DNA from: Gemmatimonadota bacterium
Lineage (GTDB): Bacteria; Gemmatimonadota; Gemmatimonadetes; Gemmatimonadales; GWC2-71-9
NCBI GenBank assembly: GCA_016713785.1
Contig: JADJOM010000003.1
Location: 1,073,501-1,137,500, forward strand
DNA: 64,000 nucleotides
Reading direction: 5' to 3'
Below, piece after piece: positions 23,210 through 34,039 of this stretch. The stretch's first letter is position 1, and every line of letters begins with the position of its first letter. The notes under the pieces were generated by a model. The model searched no databases. It was not told the origin of the DNA and saw only the letters and a program-made list of their open reading frames with translations. The translations under genes were made by a program, and so were the position numbers.

Positions 23210-25573
23210 CTATGGGGCGCTGTCCCCCGCGCTCGGCAGCAGCAGCGCCTGGAGCGCCCGCTGCAGGTTGGGGTTGGAGGAGAGCTTCCCGGCCCGGGTC
23301 AGGTTCTCCATCGCCTTGGAGCCATCCCCGCGGCTCTCGTAGCCGTACGCCAGCTGCGCGAACGGCAGCGAGAGGTTGTTGGCGACGCCGGCGGCCGTCG
23401 GCTCCAGCCGCCCCCGGGGGGCCTCGAGGAGCCGGGCGTAGCGATAGGTCTCCCACGCCAGCCGCTCGGTGGTGGGCATGTCGAGGGGAAGCCCGAGGAT
23501 CCGGTGGTTGTCGATGCCCGGCTGCGTCGTGTCCGGCGGGCTCGGCTGCAGCTGCATGACGAGCCCCTGCTGCAGCAGATACTGGTCCAGGCCGAGGTAC
23601 TCGGCGCCGGTGGTCATGGACCAGGCGATCGGCCGCTTGCCGGCGTTCTCCTGCAGGATGCGCAGCACCACGAAGTCCCGGCTGTAGACCGGGGTCCCCT
23701 TGGGCAGCACATGGCGGATGGCCCCGACGTTCACCGGCACGTCCTGCGAGAGCAGGACGCCCTGCGCCTGCGCGATCTGCGCATCGGTCATCGAGTGCGC
23801 CTGGCCCGTGGGAGCGACGGGATTCTGCCCCTGCCAGAGCTTCGGCGCGGCGGCCTCGTCGAAGGGCCGCACCGGGAACTCCCGCAGCTGCCGCTTGTAC
23901 CAGTCGGTCTCCGAGAGGGCCAGGCAGACCACCAGGACGTCGCGGCGGATGCCCTTCACCTCCTGGGCCCACCAGAGGGGGAAGGTGTCGTTGTCGCCGT
24001 ACGTGAACAGGATCCCGTAGGGCGGCACCGAGTTGAGCAGGTTGTAGGCGAAGTCCGCCGCGAGCGTGGCATCCGGGCCGTGCCGCCGGCTGGCGGCGGT
24101 GAAGTTCCCGGCGAAGGGGATCAGCGCGCCCAGGGCCAGCGGCACCGCGGCGACGGCCACGCCCAGGCGCCACCGCGTCATCGCCCGGCGCACCAGGTTT
24201 GCCAGCCCCAGCCCCGACCAGACCCCCCAGACCGCGAAGCTGACCACGAAGAAGTAGTCCCGGTCGCGGACTTCATGGTCGCTCGACTCGGGGTAGAGGT
24301 TGTACCCGATGCTGAAGCCCGGCTTGAAGTTCATGTACACCACCAGCCCGAGACCGGTGATCAGCCACAGCCCGAAGAGCAGCCACCAGCTGCCGCGGTC
24401 GGCCCGGCGGTGGGTGATCAGGCCGTGCATGCCGAGGCCGGCGAAGAGCAGGGTCACGAGCGAGCGCAGCGGCAGCTGCCCGCTCCCGAATCCGATGGCC
24501 TTGCCGATGCCGTTGGCCCACTGCCAGTCGAAGTACTGGAAGTAGTTGAGCAGCTGGAGCATGATGATCTGGCCGCTGCGCCCCGGGTTCCCCGGGCCGT
24601 GCGGCACCGTGGGATCGTCGAGCGGCGTGCGGATCGGGTACTGCTCCCGCCGGATGACCGCGAGCAGGGACTCCCAGTTGTCCGGCTGCGCCTCGTTGAT
24701 GACCGGATGCTGCCCGGCCCGGATGTAGAGGAAGAGGTAGCTGGTCACCCCGATGGCGGCGATCAGCACCGCCACGACCGCGAACGTCACGTGCCGCGCC
24801 CGCAGGGCCAGTCCGAAGGCGGCCAGGTACGAGATGCCGCCCAGCGTCATCAGGGTGGCGCTCCCCAGGCCGCTGCCGATCAGCAGCGCCCAGGTGCCCG
24901 CGACCACCGCGGTCTCGGCCCACTCGGCGGCGCGCCGCGCGGGGTCGGTGGCGGGATCGGCGCTCAGGGTGGCGGCCAGGAAGGCGACCACCGCCGGCCC
25001 GACCAGCAGCGCCAGCAGGTGGTTGCCGATGGAGAGGCCGGCCAGGTAGAGGATGAGCAGGAGGAGGTGCGGCGCCCGCGGCGTGCCGCGCAGGGCCCGC
25101 CAGGTCAGGCAGAGCCACGCGATGGCCGCGATGGTAAAGGTGGCCGCGGCGTAGACCTCGGTCTCGTTCGAGTTCTGCCAGGTGGTGAAGCTGAACGCCG
25201 CCACCAGCGCCGCGGCCAGCCCACCGCCCACCCGCACCAGGGTGGCGGCGCCTCCCTCGAGGTCGGGGGTGGCACGGGTGAGCACCTCGTGAGCCACCAG
25301 GAAGAAGAACCCCGCCCCCATCGCGCTCAGCGTGGCCGAGAGCAGGTTGAGGCGCTGGGCGTAGTCGGCCAGCGGCACCAGCGCTCCCCACACGTGCCCG
25401 ATCATGACGAACAGCGGCGTCCCCGGCGGATGCGGGATGCCGAGGTTTTTCGCGGCGGCGATGAACTCACCGGCGTCCCAGAAGGTGACCGTCGGCGCGA
25501 GCGTGAGGATGTACCCGGTCAGCACCAGGAGGGTGGCCAGCACGGCGAGGAGGTACGGAGGGCGACGGGTCAT
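23210..25573 (-). CDS. DUF2723 multi-pass membrane protein
   Basis: The 787-residue protein has an N-terminal DUF2723 domain, a family distantly related to membrane glycosyltransferases of the GT-C type. Conserved features are TVTFWDAGEFIAAAKNLGIPHPPGTPLF near residues 28-55, with the aspartate and glutamate in the first lumenal loop, and about a dozen hydrophobic segments up to residue 490. The C-terminal third is soluble and includes PPYGILFTYGDNDTFPLWW. It is a paralogue of the gene starting at 62442. Substrate and product are unknown; transfer of a sugar to protein or lipid on the periplasmic side is the family-level guess. It ends 48 nt before the yggS start codon on the same strand. Confidence 0.85.
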   Translation of the reverse strand: MTRRPPYLLAVLATLLVLTGYILTLAPTVTFWDAGEFIAAAKNLGIPHPPGTPLFVMIGHVWGALVPLADYAQRLNLLSATLSAMGAGFFFLVAHEVLTRATPDLEGGAATLVRVGGGLAAALVAAFSFTTWQNSNETEVYAAATFTIAAIAWLCLTWRALRGTPRAPHLLLLILYLAGLSIGNHLLALLVGPAVVAFLAATLSADPATDPARRAAEWAETAVVAGTWALLIGSGLGSATLMTLGGISYLAAFGLALRARHVTFAVVAVLIAAIGVTSYLFLYIRAGQHPVINEAQPDNWESLLAVIRREQYPIRTPLDDPTVPHGPGNPGRSGQIIMLQLLNYFQYFDWQWANGIGKAIGFGSGQLPLRSLVTLLFAGLGMHGLITHRRADRGSWWLLFGLWLITGLGLVVYMNFKPGFSIGYNLYPESSDHEVRDRDYFFVVSFAVWGVWSGLGLANLVRRAMTRWRLGVAVAAVPLALGALIPFAGNFTAASRRHGPDATLAADFAYNLLNSVPPYGILFTYGDNDTFPLWWAQEVKGIRRDVLVVCLALSETDWYKRQLREFPVRPFDEAAAPKLWQGQNPVAPTGQAHSMTDAQIAQAQGVLLSQDVPVNVGAIRHVLPKGTPVYSRDFVVLRILQENAGKRPIAWSMTTGAEYLGLDQYLLQQGLVMQLQPSPPDTTQPGIDNHRILGLPLDMPTTERLAWETYRYARLLEAPRGRLEPTAAGVANNLSLPFAQLAYGYESRGDGSKAMENLTRAGKLSSNPNLQRALQALLLPSAGDSAP

Positions 25574-25633
25574 CGAATCCGGTCGGGGTGGTGGATGGTG
25601 GTGTGGATCGGCCGGGCGTGGCGCGGGTCGCGC

Positions 25634-26802
25634 CTACCACGCCCCGCGCACGGCCTGCGCGACGGCCAGCGCATCCCGCGCGGCGGCCACGTTGTGGACC
25701 CGGAACAACCGCGCCCCCCGCTCCCAGGCCAGCACGCAGGCGGCGGCGGTGGCGACGTCCCGGTCGGCGACCTCGCGGCCGGTGACGCTGCCCAGGAAGC
25801 GCTTGCGGGAGGGGCCGACCAGCAGCGCCCGCCCGAGGCCACGGAGGGCGTCGAGCCCGTCGAGCAGCGCCAGGTTCTGCTCCGCCGTCTTGGCAAAGCC
25901 GAACCCGGGATCGAGGACCAGGTGGTCGGGGGCGATCCCGGCGGCCACCGCCTGCTCCAGCGACGCCGCAAGCTCGGTCCGGACCCCGGTGACGACATCC
26001 GGCGCGTACTCCGCGTGATCGAGCCGGGCCATCGTGCTCACCGTGCCGCGGCTGTGCATCAGGATGGCCCCAGCGCCGGTGGCGGCGACGGTCGCGGCCA
26101 TCGCGGGATCGAGCCGGAAGGCCGACACGTCGTTGATGATCGCGGCGCCGGCCTCGACCGCCGCGCGTGCCACGGGGGCCTTGACGGTGTCCACCGAGAG
26201 CGGCACCGCGGGATGCCGGCGAGCCAGGGCCTCGAGCACCGGCAGCACCCGCCCGAGTTCCACGGCCTCGGGAACCGGCTCGCTCCCCGGACGGGTCGAC
26301 TCGCCGCCGAGATCCAGGATCCCGGCGCCATCGGCGAGCAGCTGGTCGGCCTGCGCGAGCGCCGCGTCGGGGGACAGGAACCGCCCGCCATCGCTGAAGG
26401 AATCCGGTGTAAGGTTGAGGATGCCGACGATGACCGGCCGGTCGAGGGCCACCCCGCCCCGGGCGGTGACCCACACCTCGGGCAGGTCGGGCCGGAGGCG
26501 GAGGCCCACCGCGGTGGCCACCTCGGCCAGCGGCGGCGGCACCACCCAGGGGCGGGCCAGCGCGCCAAGCCGCGACTCGCTCCCGGCCACGACGGCCCAG
26601 TCCGCGCCGGTCAGGACCTCCAGCCCGAGCGTGGCGGCGTGCTGTACCAGGGCGAGGAGGGTGGGATCGTCGAGCCCGGAAAGCTCGATCGCCGCGGCGG
26701 GCATTCCGCCCGCCGCGGCGGCGGCTCGACCCGGGTCCCAGCCCCGCGCCACCAGGGTCTCCAGCACGGCGCGCGGGGAGTGCAGCGGGAGCCGACGGGC
26801 GA

Positions 26803-26806
<4 letters not shown>
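25634..26806 (-). CDS. folP: dihydropteroate synthase
   Basis: This folate enzyme joins p-aminobenzoate to a pterin pyrophosphate. In the 390-residue protein the catalytic barrel starts near residue 124: IVGILNLTPDSFSDGG, GGESTRPGS, IINDVSAF, LDPGFGFAKT and GPSRKRF are all present. The first 120 residues form an extra domain (AAAIELSGLDDPTLLALVQ, then VAGSESRLGALARP), like the N-terminal extension known from delta-proteobacterial FolP proteins. The GTG start at 26806 overlaps the ftsH stop by 4 nt, matching the common ftsH-folP pairing. Confidence 0.94.
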
Positions 26807-28788
<1,982 letters not shown>

Positions 28789-29337
28789 TCAACCCATTTC
28801 CGCGATGTACGGGAGGTGCCGGAAATCCTCCGCGTGATCCAGGCCGTAACCCACCAGGAATGCCGGCGGGGCCGTGAACCCCACGAACCGAAGTTCCGGC
28901 AGGGGGGGTGCGATGCGCTTGTCCAGCAACGCGCAGACCGCGAGGCTCCGAGGTCCCCGGGACCGCAACCGGTCCATCAGGGAGGCCAGGGTTCGACCGC
29001 TATCAATAATATCCTCAACCAGCAGGATATGCCTGTCCGCCAGCCGGGAGGCCGGTTCGTAGAGCAGCCGGACCTCCCCGCTCGAGACCGTCCTGGTCCC
29101 GTAGGAGCTCGCCACCAGGAAGTCCACCGCCAGGGGACGTTCAATGTTCCGGACCAGGTCGGCGAGGAACACGAAGCTCCCCTTGAGGAGCCCGACCAGC
29201 AGCAGATCGCCCTCCGGGTAGGCCCGGGTGATCTCCTGCCCCAGCGCCCGGACCCGCGCGGCGATGGCGGCCTCGTCGAAGACGACCCGGCGGAGCGGGC
29301 GGCTCCCCGCCCTGGGGTCATGGAGCGGGGTGGACAT
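28789..29337 (-). CDS. hpt: hypoxanthine phosphoribosyltransferase
   Basis: The 182-residue enzyme salvages hypoxanthine or guanine with PRPP. The PRPP-binding motif LLVEDIIDSGRTL is clear, along with LLKGSFVFLADL near the N-terminus and a C-terminal VGYGLDHAEDFRHLPYIAE. The ATG at 29337 (MSTPLHDP) is preferred over a longer start, because the longer one runs well into tilS and adds no family sequence; even so it overlaps tilS by 20 nt. The tilS-hpt-ftsH order is standard. Confidence 0.94.
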   Translation of the reverse strand: MSTPLHDPRAGSRPLRRVVFDEAAIAARVRALGQEITRAYPEGDLLLVGLLKGSFVFLADLVRNIERPLAVDFLVASSYGTRTVSSGEVRLLYEPASRLADRHILLVEDIIDSGRTLASLMDRLRSRGPRSLAVCALLDKRIAPPLPELRFVGFTAPPAFLVGYGLDHAEDFRHLPYIAEMG

Positions 29338-30640
29338 CGATCCGGAGCGCCGGAGCGCCGGGCTCGGGCAGCAGTTCACGGGAGCGGCAGACCCCTGGGA
29401 TCCACGCCAGCCTGCCCTGCCCTTCGATCAGCGGCCAGCGCCGCCGGTCCCCCTGAGAAATGCGGGCATCCTGGAAGCAGCGCACCGCCAGCCGGTGTCC
29501 GGTGCCGCCCAGCGGCGCCAGCCGGTCGCCGGCACGCCAGGCCCGGACCGCGAGCTCACCGGGGATGAACCAGGCGGTCGCTCCGTCGCGGGGCTGCCGA
29601 TGAGGGGCGGTGTCGAGGGTCCACTGCAGGTGCCAGGGCCCCCACCTCGCCTCCCCCTCGGGCGACGCCAGCTCCAGGCCCATGGGCTCGGGCCCTTCGG
29701 GCGGAACCACCGCCAGCCGCTCGAAGGCGCGCTCCAGCAGCCACCGCGCCCCGAGCGGCGCCTGGGCGCCACTGGGTCCCGCCAGCACCGCCGGCAGGGC
29801 CCGCCGCAACCGGGCCGGGGAGACGGGGGCGCCCAGCTGGCGCAGCAAGGCCTCCACCAGCGTGAGGCGAAGCGACGGGGGGAGTCCGTCGAGCACGTCG
29901 ACGGCCAGGGAGGCCCCGCCCCGCTCCATCCGCACCGAGAGCCCGGGCCAGTGCCGGAGGGCGGCCCGCCACGCCTGGCGCTGGCGGGCGGCGTGCCGCC
30001 GGGTCTGGTCGAGGCGGCGGTCGAGGTCCGGGAGCCGGTCCCGGAGCGGCGGCAGCAGCTGCGCGCGGAGCCACGACCGCAGGTGCGCGGGGTTGGCGTT
30101 GGCGGGATCCTCCCACCAGTCGAGCCCCCGCGCGCTCGCGTAGCCCAGGAGGGTACGCCGGGAGGCGCCCAGGAGGGGGCGGAGGAGGCCTCCCCTCGCG
30201 GGCGCGATCCCCGCCAGCCCGGCGGGGCCGCTGCCGCGCAGGGCGCGCATCAGCACCGTTTCCCGCTGGTCGTCGGCGTGGTGAGCCGTCACGATCCACC
30301 GGGCGCCTTGACGGACCCGCTCCGCCCGGAGCCAGGCGTAGCGGGCGCGGCGAGCCGCGGTCTCGCTGCACTCGGGGCCGAGATGGAGCCGTGTCTGGAC
30401 CAGTGGCAGGCCCAGCGCCCGTGCCCGGGAAGCCACGAGTGCCGCGGGCACGGTGCTCTCCGGATGAATGCCGTGATCTACGTGGGCCACGAGGAGGGCG
30501 CGTCCGTGCCCGGCACGGGTGCGGGCCATGAGCTCGAGCAGCACCATCGAGTCGACGCCGCCGGAGATGGCCAGCAGGACCGGACCGGGCGCCGGGCGGA
30601 GGCGCTCCAGCGTGGCGAGGAACCAGGCCTCGAGGTTCAT
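29318..30640 (-). CDS. tilS: tRNA(Ile) lysidine synthetase
   Basis: TilS modifies the CAU anticodon of a minor tRNA-Ile with lysine so that it reads AUA and is charged with Ile. The 440-residue protein has the PP-loop motif SGGVDSM near residue 26, AHVDHGIHPES, AHHADDQRETVLMR and the C-terminal TilS substrate-binding domains (for example WRAGDRLAPLGG). The ATG at 30640 starts the domain directly. It lies 1 nt after the apaG stop. Its possible substrate, a tRNA with a CAU anticodon, is encoded at 37325, though that tRNA may instead be tRNA-Met. Confidence 0.95.
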   Translation of the reverse strand: MNLEAWFLATLERLRPAPGPVLLAISGGVDSMVLLELMARTRAGHGRALLVAHVDHGIHPESTVPAALVASRARALGLPLVQTRLHLGPECSETAARRARYAWLRAERVRQGARWIVTAHHADDQRETVLMRALRGSGPAGLAGIAPARGGLLRPLLGASRRTLLGYASARGLDWWEDPANANPAHLRSWLRAQLLPPLRDRLPDLDRRLDQTRRHAARQRQAWRAALRHWPGLSVRMERGGASLAVDVLDGLPPSLRLTLVEALLRQLGAPVSPARLRRALPAVLAGPSGAQAPLGARWLLERAFERLAVVPPEGPEPMGLELASPEGEARWGPWHLQWTLDTAPHRQPRDGATAWFIPGELAVRAWRAGDRLAPLGGTGHRLAVRCFQDARISQGDRRRWPLIEGQGRLAWIPGVCRSRELLPEPGAPALRIDVHPAP

Positions 30641-30641
30641 C

Positions 30642-31050
30642 TCAGTGCAGCGGCTCCGCCGATTCCCTGGCCTCGAGGGGGAAGCGCGGAATCGCCGCCT
30701 CGAACGTCGAGCCGTCCTCCCGCACGAAGAGGTACTCCCCCTCCATGGTGCCGCTGTCGGACTTGAGCACGCAGAAGCTCTGGTACTCGTGGACCTGGCC
30801 ATGGCCCAGCACCGGCTGCTCGCCCACCACGCCCTCCCCCTCGACCACGGTTTCCTCGCCGATCGAGTCGTGGATGCGCCACCGGCGGGAGCGGAGCTGC
30901 GCGGTGGATCCGGCGAGGTTCTCGATCCGGACGAAAGTAGGCAAAGACGTACTGCTGCTTGAGCGGGTTGGACCGTTCGGGCAGGTAGACCGGCCGGACC
31001 GTGATCCGGAGTCCGTCGGTGACCCGGTAGTAGAAAGGCCGCGAGGGCAT
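30642..31050 (-). pseudogene. apaG: ApaG-like protein gene with an apparent frameshift
   Basis: ApaG (Co2+/Mg2+ efflux-associated, DUF525) is a small beta-sandwich protein of about 125 residues. Here the first part, from the ATG at 31050 (MPSRPFYYRVTDGLRITVRP to QQYVFAY), lies in one frame and the rest (FVRIENLAGSTAQLRSR, VVEGEGVVGEQPVLGHGQVH, GTMEGEYLFV) lies in another, ending at the TGA at 30644-30642. The switch falls at about 30936-30942, inside YVFAY|TFVRIEN, where E. coli ApaG reads YVFAYTVTIRN. The span is 409 nt, so one base too many or two too few. Both halves are otherwise well conserved, which points to a recent mutation or a consensus error in the assembly rather than old decay. 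Confidence 0.85.
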
Positions 31051-31090
31051 GGGGGAAAGCTACGGGGAAAGCCGGGGGGGGAAAGGGGAA

Positions 31091-31127
31091 CGGGGCCGGG
31101 AGGGCGGTTCCCCGCCACCCGGCCCCG
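31091..31127 (-). terminator. GC-rich hairpin after the M16 peptidase gene
   Basis: A 10-bp perfect stem (CGGGGCCGGG at 31091-31100 with CCCGGCCCCG at 31118-31127) encloses a second 5-bp stem (31103-31107 with 31112-31116). It lies 20 nt after the stop codon of the peptidase gene. There is no strong T-run, so it may be a high-GC intrinsic terminator or an RNA-stabilising hairpin. Confidence 0.6.
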
Positions 31128-31146
31128 CCCCCGAACCCGCCGCCGT

Positions 31147-33990
31147 TCAGGGACTGGCCGGCTGGCGCCCCTTGGCGAAGTCGCCCGCCTTGACCACCGT
31201 CAGCTTGGCAGGGTCGAGGTAGCGCTGCAGCGCCCCATTCACCTGCTGGAGGGTCAGGCCCGAGACGCGGTGCTCCAGGTCCGCGTCGAACGCCATGGTC
31301 CGCCCCAGGTACACCTTGCCCTGGAGGTCGCCGGAGAGCTGGCCGTCGTTGGAGCGACCCACCTGCTGGTTCTGCAGCCACCCCTGGCGCGCCTTGTCGA
31401 GTTCGTCCTGGGTGATCCCCTCCCGGGCCACCCGTTCGAGTTCCTCGCGGAAGGCCGCCTCGACCCTGGCCGCGTTCTCCGGCGCGTAGATCGCGTAGCC
31501 CATGAAGCGGCTCGCCTTGTCCTCCGACGAGACGCTGAGGAACGACCCGACGCCATAGCTGATCCCATCCTTCTGGCGGATGCGGGTGGCCAGCCGGGAG
31601 TTGAGGAAGCCGCCGCCGAGCACCTCGTTGCCGAGGAGCAGCGCGGCGTAGTCAGGATCGTCGTCGCGGAGGTTCAGGTTGATCCCGCCCAGGAACATGG
31701 CGTTGGCCTTGTCCGGGGTCTCGATCGCGATGCTGGTGGCGGGCTGGTCGTGGAACGCGCTCGGGATGCGCACCCAGGGCCGCGGGCTCTTCCACTCGCC
31801 GAAGATCGCGGTGAGGACCGGGGTGATCTCGGCCGGGTCGAAGTCGCCCACGAGCGCCAGGGTGGCATGCCCCGCCCCGTAGGTCTCGGCGTAGAAGCGG
31901 CGGACGTCCTCGATGGTCACTGCGGAGAGCTCGGCCACCTGTTCCTCGATGGTCGGCCGGTAGCGCGGGTCGTCCTTCGGGTACGGGCTCAGGTAGCGTT
32001 CGAACGCCGTGAAGGCGAGCGCCTGCGGATCCGACCGGCTCTCCTCGAGCTGGGCCAGCGACTGCTGCTTCAGCTCGCCGAACTCCTTCTCGTCGAACGC
32101 CGGCTCACGCAGCACCTCGCCCAGCAGCCGGAGCACCGCGGGGAGGTTGCCGCGGACCGTCTCGATGCGCGCGTTGGCCGCGTCGTACCCACCGAACACC
32201 CCGACCCGCGCCTTGAGCCGGTCGAACTCGTCCTTGATCTGCTGCCGGCTCTTCGAGCGGGTGCCGCGCAGCAGCATCTGCGAGGTGAGCGAACCGATGG
32301 CGCGCTTGCCCCGCGCCCCCTCCATGTCGTTGAAGTCGAGCGAGAGGCTCGCGTTCACCGAGCCGCCGCGGGTGCGCTTGGGCAGGAACGCCACCGCGAG
32401 CCCGCCGACGCGGTGGCGGGCGGTGCGCTGGTCGATCGTCGCGGGACTCGGGTCGAACGCCTCGCCCTGGGTCACGGCGGTGTCCCCGCGATACGCGGTG
32501 ACGACCGGGATCCAGTCGGGTGTGGCCGGCATCTCCGCCCGGTCCGGCTTCTCCGTGGGGAGGAAGGTGCCGAGGGTCCGGTTGCTGGGCTTGAGATAGG
32601 CGGCGGCCACCCGCTGCACGTCGGCCGGGGTCACCTGCTTGACCCGGTCCCGGTGGAGGAACAGCATGCGCCAGTCGGCCATGGAGGCCCACTCGGAGAG
32701 GGTCAGCGCCACCCGCTCGGAATTGTTGATGAGGAGTTCGGTGTTCTTGGTGATCTCCACCTTGGCCCGCTCCACCTCCTCGGCCGTGGCCGGGTCGCTC
32801 ACCGCCGCGTCGAGGGCGTCCAGCAGCGCCTCACGCGCCGGGCCGAGCGGGTCCTCCTTGCGCACCTGCACCGTGGCCAGCAGTGCCCCCGGCTCGCGCA
32901 GGCGATACGCGAAGGCGAAGGCGTTGGCCGCCTTCTTGGGCACCACCAGCGCCTGGTAGAGCCGTCCCGAGGGCTGGCTGCCGAGGACCCGGGCCAGCAC
33001 GTCCACCGCGGCGAAGTCGGGGTGGGAGCCGGCCGGCACGTGGTAGACGGCCGTCAGCACCTGCACGTCGCCCACGCGGCGCAGGGTCACTTCCCGCTCG
33101 CCGTCCTGGGTCGGGTCGAGGGTGTAGGTGGGCCAGAGCTTCATGTCGCCGGTGCGGGCGGGCCGCGGGATGCGGCCGAACTTCTCCTCGATCAGCCGCA
33201 GCGTCTTCGCCTCATCGAACTTGCCGGCCACGACCAGGATCGCATTGTCGGGCTGGTAGTACTTGCGGTAGAAGCCCTGCAGCCGCTCGATCGGCACGTT
33301 CTCGAGGTCGGCGCGCGCGCCGATGGTGGAGTTGCCGTAGTTGTGCCACAGGAAGGCGGTGGACATCACGCGCTCCTCGAGGATCGAGCCGGGGTCGTTC
33401 TCCCCCATCTCGAACTCGTTGCGCACCACCGTGAACTCCGACTGGAGGTCTTCGCGGGCGATGTAGCTGTTCACCATCCGGTCGGCCTCGAGGTCGAGCG
33501 CCCAGGCCAGGTTCGCGTCGGTGGCGGCGAAGGTCTCGAAGTAGTTGGTGCGGTCGAACCAGGTGCTGCCGTTCGGATTGGCGCCGTGCTCGGACAGCTC
33601 CTGCGGAATGTTCCGGTGACAGGGCGTGCCCTTGAAGACGAGGTGCTCCAGCAGGTGGGCCATGCCGGTCTCGCCGTACGCCTCATGCCGGGACCCGACC
33701 AGGTAGGTCGCGTTGACGGTCACCGTCGGCTTGGACGGGTCCGGGAAGAGGAGCACCCGGAGCCCGTTCGGCAGGGTGTACTCGGTGATCCCCTCGACGG
33801 TGGGGCCGCGGGTGGCGCGCGGGCGGGCGCGGGCCGCGGTGGCGGCCCGGAGCACCGGGCAGCTCTTCGTGATGGCGGCGCCCGCCGGCGGCGGCGCGGC
33901 GGCGGGCCGGTTGACGGCCTGGCCCAGCAGGGCCGGGGCCAGCGCGGCCGGCAGGAGGAGACCGGAGAGGATCAACCGTGGCAGACTCAT
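31147..33990 (-). CDS. secreted M16 zinc peptidase, double-domain
   Basis: The 947-residue protein has an N-terminal signal peptide (LILSGLLLPAALAPALLGQA, about 5-24) and two M16 halves. The first half carries the inverted zinc motif HLLEH at 112-116 with the following conserved FKGTPCHRNIPQEL region, and is catalytic. The second half (from about residue 480) lacks the motif, as expected for the inactive partner domain of pitrilysin-type enzymes. It would act in the periplasm or at the outer membrane on short peptides. The ATG at 33990 is preceded by GAGGTG at 4 nt spacing and starts the signal peptide. A hairpin follows its stop. No processing substrate can be named. Confidence 0.92.
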   Translation of the reverse strand: MSLPRLILSGLLLPAALAPALLGQAVNRPAAAPPPAGAAITKSCPVLRAATAARARPRATRGPTVEGITEYTLPNGLRVLLFPDPSKPTVTVNATYLVGSRHEAYGETGMAHLLEHLVFKGTPCHRNIPQELSEHGANPNGSTWFDRTNYFETFAATDANLAWALDLEADRMVNSYIAREDLQSEFTVVRNEFEMGENDPGSILEERVMSTAFLWHNYGNSTIGARADLENVPIERLQGFYRKYYQPDNAILVVAGKFDEAKTLRLIEEKFGRIPRPARTGDMKLWPTYTLDPTQDGEREVTLRRVGDVQVLTAVYHVPAGSHPDFAAVDVLARVLGSQPSGRLYQALVVPKKAANAFAFAYRLREPGALLATVQVRKEDPLGPAREALLDALDAAVSDPATAEEVERAKVEITKNTELLINNSERVALTLSEWASMADWRMLFLHRDRVKQVTPADVQRVAAAYLKPSNRTLGTFLPTEKPDRAEMPATPDWIPVVTAYRGDTAVTQGEAFDPSPATIDQRTARHRVGGLAVAFLPKRTRGGSVNASLSLDFNDMEGARGKRAIGSLTSQMLLRGTRSKSRQQIKDEFDRLKARVGVFGGYDAANARIETVRGNLPAVLRLLGEVLREPAFDEKEFGELKQQSLAQLEESRSDPQALAFTAFERYLSPYPKDDPRYRPTIEEQVAELSAVTIEDVRRFYAETYGAGHATLALVGDFDPAEITPVLTAIFGEWKSPRPWVRIPSAFHDQPATSIAIETPDKANAMFLGGINLNLRDDDPDYAALLLGNEVLGGGFLNSRLATRIRQKDGISYGVGSFLSVSSEDKASRFMGYAIYAPENAARVEAAFREELERVAREGITQDELDKARQGWLQNQQVGRSNDGQLSGDLQGKVYLGRTMAFDADLEHRVSGLTLQQVNGALQRYLDPAKLTVVKAGDFAKGRQPASP

Positions 33991-34039
33991 CGCGCACCTC
34001 GGTGGAGATGATGCCCGCGCGGCCCCGGCCGGTCCCGGC

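Noticed and set aside
30642..31050. Programmed ribosomal frameshifting in apaG
   Set aside because: No slippery heptamer, stop codon at the shift or downstream stimulatory structure is apparent; mutation or sequencing error is simpler.
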